From Dendrolimus kikuchii (lineage: Eukaryota > Arthropoda > Insecta > Lepidoptera > Lasiocampidae), in contig CM034391.1 in the NCBI GenBank assembly GCA_019925095.2, positions 5,545,051 to 5,609,050 on the forward strand: 64,000 bases of DNA, given 5' to 3'. Under the pieces are notes generated by a model. It did not search any database, was not told the DNA's origin, and was given only the letters and a program-made list of their open reading frames with translations. A program made the position numbers and the translations under genes. This document shows positions 52,633 to 63,189 of the stretch, one piece after another; within the stretch, counting starts at the first letter, position 1, and the number at the start of each line of letters is the position of its first letter.

Positions 52633-53103
52633 TCTATTTGGTTGATCAATCCAATATTAGTAATATATTTCAAAACAGATCCCAAAATTAAAGTGAAAAC
52701 CGTTATTTATACGATGGTTAATTTAAAATGAAATTTTTAGAATTTTAATAATGTGCGTCGGTCTGAACGTTTGTTTCGAATAGGCTCCGATCTGCAAAAT
52801 ACAAACTACTATGGATATTACGTATATGCAAACGGCAAACGGTAATTAACGGTATTACTAGAAATTGTACCGCAACGCGCATGCGGAATGAACGGCGTCA
52901 AATGTACGCCACATTTGAACTTGTCCAAAGTGCGAGTGGACGCGCACATTTCAAACGTAGTAAATTGTATTGTCTAAATCCGCTCCGCAATCCGCCATAC
53001 GCGGTGCACCGTTACTCAGGACGCATACTTAAACTGGAATGTTATATTGTTTTTTCCTTTCTCTTAGTATATTTAACTCCTATCCGATTGCTTCTATTCC
53101 ATT

Positions 53104-53219
53104 ATTAAAGCTGGCAACACGTTGGCCTAATCTTTGGTGTTGCAATAACATCTATATGCGACAATGACCACTTTCCATTAGGCGGGCCGTTTGCTCTTTA
53201 CCAGCTTCACAATAAAAAA
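53104..53219 (+). repeat. Family A-related retroposon 3' fragment
   Basis: TTTGGTGTTGCAATAACATC and ATTAGGCGGGCCGTTTGCTC, ending CACAATAAAAAA. Degenerate. Confidence 0.6.
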
Positions 53220-53348
53220 TGCTACTACTCTCTATACCCCTTTGCCTTCTCCTGACCATCGCTTCCGTTCATATCTCTCTTTTCTTACATCTTCTTCTAA
53301 AGATTAAAGGTTGGCACATATGTTTTTTCCTGCCATCCTCCTCTATTT

Positions 53349-53690
53349 ATAGGATACTTGCGGTCTCGGCAGACGTTATCCTGCCCTGAAAAAATAAAAA
53401 TCTAGAACCCTATTCCAGTGTTACCTACCGGCCTAATTGTGACTCTACGCCATGCCGGGACACATCGTAGAACTCGATGGCAAGGCCAAATATTTTGTTG
53501 AGATTGATGGGTTTACATTATTAGTTTTAGTAGGGTTCCCTAATTTTTATATAGCTTATAATTTTATTAATTAGGGATAATGTAGCATTCCAATGGTGAA
53601 AGAATTTTTGAAACCAGTCCAGTAGTTTTTGAGTTTATTCGTTACAAACATACAAAAATATAAATCTTTCTTCTTTCTAATATTAAGTAC
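53349..53690 (-). mobile_element. Degenerate Helitron, same family as 50820
   Basis: ACTTGCGGTCTCGGCAGACG corresponds to AACTAGCGGTCCCGGCAGAC. The CTAG end is mutated. Confidence 0.5.
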
Positions 53691-53694
53691 AGAT

Positions 53695-54260
53695 GAGGAT
53701 ATTCAGAAGAGATCAGTAATCAGAGATAGTAAACCGAAGTGGCAATGAGCCAACAATAGGACATGACCTGTTGTAGGACTGATCGCCGACGGAGTAGACG
53801 ACTCCTGGAGTGGAGACCACGGCTCGGTAAACGTAATGTAAGACTCCAGTCCGACGGACCGACGATCAGCGCAAGGTCCGGTAGGAGCTGGATGACGATA
53901 GCGGAGGACCGGCATAAGTAACACGCCGGGATATGTAACTTGGGGAGGCCTACGTCCACCATGGCCCCAAGTCTGTAACTTGCACAAGAAAAACCATGCT
54001 AGTGCGAGTCAAGATCAATTCATCCATGAGTTACGTCTGTAACTGTAACAGACAGGGCCCCGAGTCTTCGGGGCCCTGTGGATTACGATTGTCTGAGGAC
54101 TACTTCTTCTCTATTTTGGTTATTTATCTCTTTGTAAAGATATCGTTGCATCTAAAACCATCGAACCCTTTCAGTTCACTTGAGTAGCGTTCCAGTGGGC
54201 CCTCCTTTCATTCCGAGGGCCAACCTCTCTTTGGTTGAGTAATTAATATTCATGACAGTC
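53695..54260. repeat. Unclassified GC-richer segment with 12-bp palindrome
   Basis: The composition differs from the flanks. A perfect stem ACAGGGCCCCGA/TCGGGGCCCTGT with loop GTCT lies at 54052-54079. Broken LINE-like frames are present but not assignable. Confidence 0.4.
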
Positions 54261-54413
54261 TAATCAAATCGCTTTTTACTTATCCATGGCGCCTGAGCTG
54301 CCTGACCTACTTTGCCGGTATAATTTAATGTTTTCATTAATACATTTCGTGATAAATACAGTTTGGTAAATTCCTAACTAGGTATGCCCCCGACTTTCAT
54401 CGCGAGGGATTAC

Positions 54414-54480
54414 AAATACGTTTGCGACTTCAATCATTGCACAACGCCATCTATTGGCTTGTAAGTGTTCCACTACACAT
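54414..54480 (+). repeat. ~70-bp repeat, inverted copy of 6737-6806
   Basis: TTGCACAACGCCATCTATTG and GCTTGTAAGTGTTCCACTAC. Confidence 0.6.
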
Positions 54481-54670
54481 GAATTAACTGGTTTTATTTG
54501 GACAAAAGAATATAATATACTTTACAATGATTACAGGAGCCATTTTAAGACAAAATGAGTGAACGCAATTATAAGGCACATTATACACGTATATAACTAT
54601 CATTGTGTTGAAACCATCAAGCTAGGTATTCATTAACTTTTTAAATAAAGCCTTTATTCACTATCGTAAC

Positions 54671-54835
54671 AACTAGCTTTTCCCGGCGGCTTTGCTCGCG
54701 TTAATGTGTACTATTTACAACAATTCAATTTTTATCCCAGGAGGAGGTTACTGAGGGCTTGTGGGAATCTCGACGATCTGTCCACCACTGTATTTACAAA
54801 AATATTAACGTGAACGAAGGCGGGCAAAACTAGTT
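54671..54835. mobile_element. Two Helitron-like ends in inverted orientation
   Basis: AACTAGCTTTTCCCGGCGGC at the left is mirrored by GAAGGCGGGCAAAACTAGTT at the right. Short interior without a frame. Confidence 0.5.
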
Positions 54836-55119
54836 TTGAATAAATTAACAAGATGCCAATAATTTGGGGCTGCCAACAATGGTATAGTTTTATCCTACGT
54901 CGTTTGAAAATGAAAACGAAAGTATTTATTTCAAGATAGAATCTTACAGATTAGTTATAGAAAGTCATATTATATAATGTAATACTGCTTCCTAAGCAAC
55001 TTTAGTTACTGTTAAAAGAAGCGGAGCAACAAACTCCCACTTCTATATATATGCATAGGTTGTGCTTTCTTTTTTAATATTTTTGAACTAATACTAGGAT
55101 TAACAATAGTAGGTTGTTA

Positions 55120-55260
55120 CACGAGAGGTGAAAGTGACCTATTTAGGCATGATATGGTTTGGCGCACGAGCTTAGCGAGGGCGTTAATAGTTCGAGTGCC
55201 TAAATAGGCCTTTCAACCGAGGTTAGCACTCTACTTTTCATTTCGAATATGAGGAAAGTA
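55120..55260. repeat. Unclassified inverted-repeat motif
   Basis: TGACCTATTTAGGCA and TGCCTAAATAGGCC flank GCACGAGCTTAGCGAGGGCG. No family recognised. Confidence 0.4.
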
Positions 55261-55844
55261 AATACAAACTGATTAGTTAAAAAAACAACTACTTCTGTAA
55301 TGAAATCAGGCGTTAAATCCATAATGTATCTAAATTTCATGAATTGTTTTAAATGTCACATATGAAACGTCAAGCAATTTTTTTTCTGCGGTATTTTACC
55401 AGCCAGAACTTTTTCTAAATTTATGTTAATGAAATGATAATTTGGTGAAAAGTAGTTTATAAGTATAAAATGACGTTGCAAAATTGTTGATATTTTTTTT
55501 CTTACAATTTATGCCTCGATAAAAGTGTCGGTAAAGCATGTTGGGACATGAGTCGCATGTATTATCTATGGTTCGCATAGTTTTTTTTAACAGCAAGGAC
55601 AATCGTTTCGCATGGACGAAAAATACTGTTTTTATCTCTGTGATCAGGCAACTCCAAGTGTACTTTCAGAATATGAGAATTGAAAAATAATTTATATGCA
55701 TAATTATTGAATACATTGGATTTAAAGATCAAGGATTATGTCGAGTGCTGGCCAGCAGCAACATCATCCTAGTGGCTCTCCCCTACATAATCGAAAAATA
55801 TAAAATATATGGAAACTAGCTACCGCTAGTCATCGTACTGGCCA

Positions 55845-56560
55845 GCTGGTTAACAGTTGTCGAATAAACCGAAAACCGTCAGCTGAGAAGTTTATCGCTT
55901 AGCCGTCAGTTATCAACTGTTGGTTGGCGAGTCATTTATTAGCCTAATATCCATCAACTTCTTTTTTAGCCGGATAATGTACTACAACTAGCCGGTTGGT
56001 TAAGTTTTTGAAATTTCATATGGTTACCCACCGCTAGGGTGATTACATAGGCATTACTGCGCAATGCATATTAGCATATCTAAGTGATAGTTTATGTATG
56101 TACGTATGTAAATACGAGTGTATCTATATGAATATAATCATTGTAATATAATTGTATACATAGTACCTATGAGATACGTTATCCTGAAATAAAAATATAT
56201 AAAATTAATAAAGTCTTGTATAATGAGGAGACACTTATTCAAAGATACGCTTGCTGAATATTAATGCAATGCTTGGTTATATGAGTCGAGATACGGCGTC
56301 GCTCCTGAAGACATTTTTGGAATCTTCCACCCACACTCGTTACGAATACTCAATTTATGCCAAGAACGTGCATATGTGAAGCTTTATGAACTGTGTTCCC
56401 ATAATTTTCGTGTAGGTAGCGAAAACAAAATGGTTTTCCCAAATACCTATTTCAGATTTCTTTCAGTTTGACGGCTAAGCGGTAAATTTGTCGGTTTTAT
56501 TACACAACTATTAGCTATTGAGTTGGCGAGTTCATTTACAACTTGTCATGGCTGCTTTGT
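55845..56560. mobile_element. Inverted-repeat element, ~0.7 kb
   Basis: AACAGTTGTCGAATAAACCG and TTATCGCTTAGCCGTCAGTT on the left correspond in reverse complement to ACGGCTAAGCGGTAAATTTG and CGGTTTTATTACACAACTAT on the right (56470-56532). No transposase frame. Confidence 0.55.
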
Positions 56561-57104
56561 GAACAACTGCATATAGCTGGTTTTTAAGATACCTAGAAAA
56601 ATCATTTTAAAAACAAGAATGTTACAATTTTAACTGACCAGCGATATTCGATGGATCAACCAAGTTGAATCCATTTGATTGAATGGTATTTGAGGAGTTT
56701 TGGCGGGAAGTGAAAGGGGACGTTGTGCTGGGCAGTTTTATTTTCTAAAAATATGTAAAATGACTCTAAAATGAACAATAGTTATAGGATATTGATAGTT
56801 TTTGAGTAGTAATTATGTTTTTTGTGAGAAATATGAGCTGTATAGCCAAATGTGGTCTTTCGAGTTTTCACAAGAACTCCATTGAATAGCGTCGTTTGTA
56901 GCCTACAATACAACTGCGCCTGGCTTAAAGGCCTAGTTGCCAAGCCATAAACATAAAAAAAGAATGGCATATGAACTGAAAGGATACGACTCCATTAAAT
57001 GACATTGAATGTTTCAAATTCATTTTTATATGCATGGAAAAAGATAGTATTCTTCTTCCATGTTCATATGGTTCACTTTGGTTGATTCATCCAAATTGAA
57101 ACAC

Positions 57105-59085
57105 GTTTACGTGCGCCGGCTGAAGGAGGCCGCGTCCAGGGTGTCGGACATCGTCGACACACTGGTCACGCGAAATCCGGAATCCGAGGCCTGGAAGCTC
57201 GGTAACGAGAACGCCAGGCTACGCATGGAGTTAAACTCGCTGCGGGAGGAAAACCGCTCCTACCGCAGGGAGTTTGAAGACATGCGTAAGGCCCTAAAGG
57301 CCTCCGCTTCGGTTGCGGAGCCGGCGCCTGCTGTAATGGCGGCGCCGACCCCCGTACCCGTCAAGCGAAAGGCCCAAGCCGCCACGGCGGAGGCGGCGGC
57401 GGTACTGGAACCGCCCGCCGCACCCGCTGCGGTTAAAAAATCGCGTCCGGCCCGTGCTGCGGTAGCAGGGCCGACACCGGCTCCCGTCGTCGGGACGGAG
57501 CAAGCTCCGGCGGCCGCCAACGGGGTGGCGCCGACACCCGCTCCAACGGGGCCTGGCGGCATCGATCACGACGCGTTTGTGCGGGCCGTGATCGACGTTG
57601 TCGCCCCCATACTCGATGCCCGGTTCGCCGGAATCGAGGACCGGCTGAATGCCGCGCCGACCCTCCGTCCACAGCTAGCGGCCGACCGAGGCAAGGCGCC
57701 GGCAATCAAACCGGCACCAAAAGTGGCCGTTAGGCCGAAAGCGGCTACGGCTGCCGCCGCCGTCCGGCGGAATGCGGGGGAAGTAAGTACCCCGGTTCCG
57801 ATGGAGGTGGTGGTGACCCCGGCTGTCGGGGTGACGGACTCCCCACCGTCACCGCCCCCCCCCCTAAAAAAAAGACGAATAGAGGGGGGGTGAAGTGGAG
57901 GCTGAAAATGCAGCGGAGAGCGGCACGCGATGCCGCCGTTGCATTAACGGCCCCCGCCACGGCACCCGTGCCTGTGGTGTCGGCTCCTAGGCCGGCCCCT
58001 AGGCAACGGACGGCGCCTGCAGCCGCGACATCGGTAGTCGCGGCGCCCGCCGTCCGTGCTAGCATCGCGCACGTCGCGCCGCCGCCGGCGCCCGTGGCCC
58101 CCGCCCCCGCCCTGGAGGGGGGGGGGCGTGGACGACGGGCGTCAAGCGGAAAAAGGGGAAGGGGGCGCGGGCCGCCGGGCCCCCTCCCCCCACCCAGGCG
58201 CAAGCTGCTCCCCTGCCGACGGGGCGGGGGCAGCAACAACGGAAACAGGCTGCGAAGCCTGCGGTAGTATTCCGTGAGCCGAAGTCGGCCGCAGTTATCA
58301 TCAAACTGCTGCCGGCAGCGGCCGCGAAGGGTGTCGGTTATCGCGAGGTCTTCGCGAAGGCCTCGACGGTGGTCGACATCGCGGCCATGGGCCTCCGCGA
58401 GGGGCTGAAGGTGGTGCGGACCGTCAGGGACGCGTGCCTTCTCGAGTTCCAGCCGGGACCCGACAGCGCGGCCAAGGCGGACCGCGTCGCCGAGGCTCTG
58501 CGCGGAGCCCTTGCAGGGATGGCCGAGGTCGTCCGCCCCGTAAAGCGTGGGGAGCTTTACGTCTCTGGGCTGGACGAATCGGTCACGGTCGATGGGCTGC
58601 GTGACGCGATCGCGCGCGCCGGCAACTGCCGGCGCGACGACGTGCGCACGTAGCACATCGGTGCAGGACCGGGCGGTTTGGGCGCATCGTACGTGATGTG
58701 CCCCGTCGCTGCTGCCAAAGTCATCGTCGAGATGGGCTACCTCGTGGTAGGCTTCACCTCGGCGAGGGTAGAGGCACTGGAAGCCAGACCGATACGTTGT
58801 TACCGGTGTTACAACGTCGGCCATGGCGACCAGACCTGTCCGGACACGTGCCCGGACCGGACTAACTTGTGTCTCCGCTGCGGTAAGAGCGGACACAAGA
58901 TGCCGGCCTGCACGGCCCGGAACCCCCACTGCGCGGCGTGTGCGGTGGGGGGACTCAACGCTGCCCACCCCACGTTGGCGAGGTTCTGCCAGCCTCCCTA
59001 CGTGAAGGGCAAATTCGTCCATCCAAGGACGAAACAACGCACGGGTGTTACGGGAGTACGCGCAATGGACACCTCCAATGCCTAG
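57105..59085 (+). pseudogene. R1-clade ORF1 (gag-like, CCHC knuckles), broken
   Basis: The reading frame can be followed in three pieces. Piece one runs from the truncated 5' end to 57893: a coiled coil with LGNENARLRMELNSLREEN, then an Ala/Pro-rich region. Next comes an Ala/Pro/Arg-rich frame to 58267, and then a third frame to 59085. Two frameshifts lie in homopolymer-rich DNA near 57860-57895 and 58100-58250. A TAG at 58651-58653 interrupts the last piece just after RRDDVRT. The C-terminal part keeps the R1-type core (YVSGLDESV, VMCPVAAAKV, GFTSARVEALEARPIRCYRC) and CCHC/CCHH zinc knuckles (CYRCYNVGHGDQTC, CLRCGKSGHKMPAC, HCAAC). The ORF overlaps the ORF2 start by about 40 nt. Confidence 0.85.
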
Positions 59086-61786
59086 TACGCCCGTAACAAT
59101 ACTATTTCAGGCGAACGTAAACCACTCCCCCACCGCTCAGGATTTGTGCCTGCAGGCGATGGCGGAGTGGCAAGCGAACTTGGCCGTAATAAGCGAACCT
59201 TATTACGTGCCGCCTTGCGGCAATTGGGTGGGCGACCTCGACGACGTGGTAGCGGTGGTGGCCAGAGCCGGTTCTGGCACACCGCTTACATGTCTTGAAA
59301 GAGGAAAGGGCTATGCGGTGGCGGAGAGCGGGAGTATCGTCGTCATAGGCGTTTACTTTTCGCGCAGCCGCCCCCTGGCGGAGTTCGAGCTTCACTTGGA
59401 CGCCATCAGGGCTGCCATAGACAGATTGTCGCCTAAAACGATCTTCGTGATGGGCGACTTTAACGCAAAACACTGTTCCTGGGGAAATACGTTCACGGAA
59501 CCTAGGGGCCGGACGGTTGAGGAATGGGCTCTTCAATCCGGCCTGACCATATTGAACCAGGGATCGGTCCAGACCTGCGTGCGCGCGCGGGGTGGATCCG
59601 TCATCGACCTGTCATTCGCCACTCATGCGGCCGCCCACAGAGTTGTCGGATGGAGGGTGCTGGAGGAGGTGGAGTCGCTCTCTGATCATCGGTACATCAG
59701 ATTTGAGCTTACCCCCTCCTCCGGTCCGAGCCCTGTTCATCGCCCCCCTCTCTTCCCGCGTTGGGCCCTTACCAAGCTCGATCCGGAGCAGGCCGAGGAG
59801 TGGGCATTCACGAAGAGCTGGGCCTACCCAGTCGAATTCGAGAACCTGGAGTCGCAGGCAGAGCACATGCGCAAGACCCTGACGAGGGTTTGCGACGCGG
59901 CGATGCCTCGCGTCTCCAAGCGGCAGCCTCCGTGCAAGCAGGTCCACTGGTGGACCGAGGAGCTGGGCGAGATGCGAAAGGCAGTTCGCATCATCAGCCA
60001 CAGGCTCAAACGCTGCAGGGCGCGCCGTCCTCCGGACTACGTCGCGGAAAATGGACTCGTGGGAGAGTTTAGGGAGGCCAGAAAGGCCCTTTCGATTGCA
60101 ATACTGCAAGCGAAAGCCCGGGCTCGGGCCGAGCTCCTCGAAACGCTCGATCGGGACCCTTGGGGGCGTCCGTACCGTGGGGCTCGCAACACGTTGCGGC
60201 CTTGCACATCCACGGTCACGGAAACGCTCGAACCCGAGGTGCTCCGGTCGGTTATCGACGGGCTCTTCCCGGATCCGGGAAACTTCACTCCCCCCAGTAT
60301 GGGTCCACCCGTTCCCGACACTCCCACGGACGAGGAGCCTCACTCCATCTCCGAGGGGGAACTAGACGTTGCCCTGGACCGGCTCCGGGGCAGGAAGACG
60401 GCACCGGGACCCGACGGGGTTCCAGGTCGACTCCTCTTCCTGGCCGCTAAACATCTACGCGGCCAGCTGCGGGAACTGTTCGAAGCCTGTATTCGCGCAG
60501 GTCGGCTCCCGTCGCAATGGAAGGAGGGTCGTTTGTGCCTGATTCCCAAGGGAGGTCGGCCTCCCAACGATCCGTCCGCCTTCAGGCCCATAGTGCTGCT
60601 GAACGAGGTCGCTAAGGTCTTCGAAAAGATCTTGGCGGAGCGGCTCGTGAAGCATCTCGACACTGTGGAGCCGGGGCTTTCAGAAACGCAGTTCGGGTTT
60701 CGGCGGAGGCGCTCCACGATGGACGCCTTCGAGACGCTGCGAACGTCAACGGACGAAGCCGTCCAAGCGAAGGATGTCGTTCTTGCGGTGTCGCTAGATA
60801 TAGCGAACGCCTTTAACAGCCTCCCTCATGAGACGATCAGGGAGGGGCTCCGCGCGCATGGAGTCCCCCCGTACCTCACGAGGCTGTTGGGCGCGTACCT
60901 GCAGGATCGACATATCCTTTGGGAGGGCGGTGAGTCCGGCAATCCCGAGGTAGGTCGTCGACGCGTCGCGTGCGGCGTTCCACAGGGGTCGGTCCTCGGG
61001 CCGATTCTTTGGAACGTAGGTTATGACTGGATCCTTCGGGTTCCGGTCCTACCCGGGGTAGGGCTGATCTGCTTTGCGGACGACACCCTACTCACGGCAC
61101 GCGCTGCGTCATTTGCGGAATCCGTGGACGTCGCTAACGCCGGGTTGGCGATTGTCGTAGATCGAATAGCTAGGCTGGGCTTGAGGGTCTCCCCCGCGAA
61201 AACGGAGGCCATCATGTTCCATAGGAAATTTCGCAATCCCCCTGCGGACTTGACCGTTTCGGTCCAAGGGGTGGCCATTAGAGTAGGGCCCCAGATAAAA
61301 TATCTGGGGCTAGTTCTCGATGGGAAATGGCTGTTCAAAGCGCACTTTGAGCAGCTAGTTCCCAAACTCGTCCAAATCCGCGGGCGCACTCTCGAGGCTG
61401 CTTCCCAACGTAGGGGGCCCGGTCCTGACAGGTGCGACGCGGAAACTTTACTCTGGCATCCTGAGGAGTATGGCACTGTACGGTGCACCCGTCTGGTCCA
61501 ATGCACTTCACCGCCACAGTGCGCCGCATGGGCGCCGCAGCGTATCGAACTTGAGACGCACGTAGGTCCAGTCGACTCGCTCTGCGACTTGGTCAAGGCC
61601 ATGCTGCAGAGCAGCGACAATTGGGGGGCTGCGGTTACTTTTTGCGAGACAGTAATGTCACTCAAGGAGGCCGCAGAACGAGACAGGGAGAGAAGTCCTG
61701 CAGCGCGTGCCAATGCGTCTTCTCGAGGTCGCCGGCCTTCAGCTGGCACCCGGAGAGGCAGGTACGCGCATTACTTCCCTCCCTGA
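59045..61786 (+). pseudogene. R1-clade ORF2 (endonuclease/RT), frameshifted near the C-terminus
   Basis: The nominal frame is 913 aa. The endonuclease is complete (FQANVNHSPTAQD, VISEPYYVPP, FVMGDFNAKHCSWG, SLSDHRYI). The RT is complete through the thumb (RKTAPGPDGVPG, AFRPIVLLNEVAKVFEK, VSLDIANAFNSLPHE, GVPQGSVLGPILWN, ICFADDTLL, KYLGLVLDG). At about 61385 the expected continuation, ending SMALYGAPVW, lies in the +1 frame, so a frameshift has occurred. At about 61530-61545 the original frame resumes at the extreme C-terminus (LCDLVKAML, FCETVMSLKEAAERDRE). The intervening stretch, including the C-terminal zinc knuckle usual in R1 ORF2, is missing. The product is inferred to be non-functional. 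Confidence 0.88.
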
Positions 61787-62224
61787 GTTAGGTTCCGTTT
61801 ACCGCGGGGGGCCTTTAGCTTGCTAGGAAGAGCAAAGGACCTTCTACCCCCGCACAACGAAGTGGGGTGTGTTCTCCCAGGGCACACTCCAGGCACTTTA
61901 TTGCGCTGGATCGGCTGGGCGTAACTATGTTCTAAATCTCAGCCTTTCCAACACATTCAAAGCGCAGGGTCGTCAGGGAGGAGGGGGTTTTTAGTGGGTA
62001 TTGGGGTTGCTCGCCCGTGCAGCAACGCTCGGAGTCTTCCACACTATTCTGTGACGTCGATCGCGGACGGAGCACTGCCAAGAGCATACTATTGCTGCAG
62101 TGTTATCGCCCCCGACCGACGCGTGTCGTTCCCCTAGCAACGACCCAGTTTGTGCGTAAATCGGTTAAGCATTTTCCCTCGCCTCAAAACCAAAAAAAAT
62201 AAAAAAAAATCCAAATTAAAACAC

Positions 62225-62790
62225 AGAAATGATGCGTCTAAATCGTTTTAACAGAAAGAAAAAAGCAACTTTAACTAAATTAATTCTATCTATAATTTCT
62301 TAAGATTGTAGAGTTATGTTTTTAATAATTTGAAAATTTGTACAAAATAGTGTTTCTGTTTTTCTCCATCAACATAATTGAAAGCTATGTTTATTAACAT
62401 TATATAATATTAGAGTGTAAATACAGATCATATAGATCATTTTTAAAATATACATTTTTAACTCTGAGGCGTACTCACAGAAATGTTGATGAAAGTGCAT
62501 AACTCAAGGAAAGGGCCTAAAGGGGCTGAGGAATTAAGCAGACTGGGTATTAAAACGCGGCGGTAAAACGGTGATCACTTTTAGTACTACATCGTCAGTT
62601 AACTCTGCATATAATCTCAGTATTTTTAGCTATGCTTATGAACGTATTCTTGAAAAAGTTAATTCATATATATTTTATATCAAACAATTATAATATCTTT
62701 TAAAAAATGTATTACAGTACACGCCCTTATAAAAAATGAATGAATGAAAACACTTTATTGTTCACCCAAAATTTAAACTTAAAAACTAGA
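62225..62790. other. Intergenic, nothing recognised
   Basis: AT-rich sequence between the R1-clade element and the next LINE fragment. Confidence 0.4.
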
Positions 62791-62794
62791 TACA

Positions 62795-63165
62795 ATACAT
62801 ACATACATACATAACTTCACGCCAGTTCCCTTGCGGGGTAGGCACGAACAACAGAGCGCCATTTAGGCTTATTCTTACACACCTCACTTGCTTCTTTGAC
62901 ATTCATAACTCTTGTCATGCACGCTCGTGTGTTCTTAAGACTCCTGACATCACCTTCTGCTAGTACACAATCAATTTGATCATGGAAGGTGTGTCGTGGA
63001 CTTCCACGACTTCTGCATCCGTCCACTTTTGCATTGTATATCTGTTTAGTCATTCTTTCCTCATGCATTCTTTCCACATGCCCGAACCACCGGAGCATTC
63101 CTTTCCTTACCTTCACCCCGACACTCTCTTTCAGACCAACTCTCTTTCTTACTTCGGTATTACGT
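62795..63165 (-). pseudogene. LINE RT C-terminal fragment with TATG-repeat tail, copy 2
   Basis: Minus frame with GMLRWFGHVERMHEERMTKQ, GCRSRGSPRHTFHDQIDCVL and the same PARELA end. The tail is TATGTATGTATGTATGTA (62797-62814 on plus). 5'-truncated about 35 bp earlier than copy 1. Confidence 0.82.
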
Positions 63166-63189
63166 GAACCCCTATACAGTATATTGATA

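Larger units (their letters stand above)
57105..62208 (+). mobile_element. R1-clade non-LTR retrotransposon, 5'-truncated and decayed
   Basis: A strikingly GC-rich block in AT-rich DNA. It is flanked by a target-site duplication: ATCCAAATTGAAACAC at 57089-57104 and ATCCAAATTAAAACAC at 62209-62224 (15 of 16 bases). It ends in an A-rich tail from about 62191. The 5' end cuts into the coiled-coil part of ORF1, so the copy is 5'-truncated. The target is ordinary unique sequence, neither rDNA nor TTAGG telomeric repeat. ORF1 and ORF2 follow, then a 3' UTR (61787-62190) containing GGGGGTTTTTAGTGGGTA, a signature of R1-clade 3' ends. Confidence 0.9.

Noticed and set aside
54052..54079. Rho-independent-like terminator
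   Set aside because: The context is a eukaryotic intergenic region with no T-run after the stem. It is treated as a palindrome inside an unclassified repeat.
57745..59037. 430-codon open frame on the minus strand
   Set aside because: It lies antisense to the GC-rich ORF1 of the R1-clade element, where stop codons are rare in every frame. Its translation is low-complexity Pro/Arg/Gly, and the sense strand has the recognisable zinc knuckles.
59612..60343. 243-codon minus-strand frame, and a similar one at 61021-61749
   Set aside because: Shadows of the R1-clade ORF2. The sense frame carries clear endonuclease and RT motifs.
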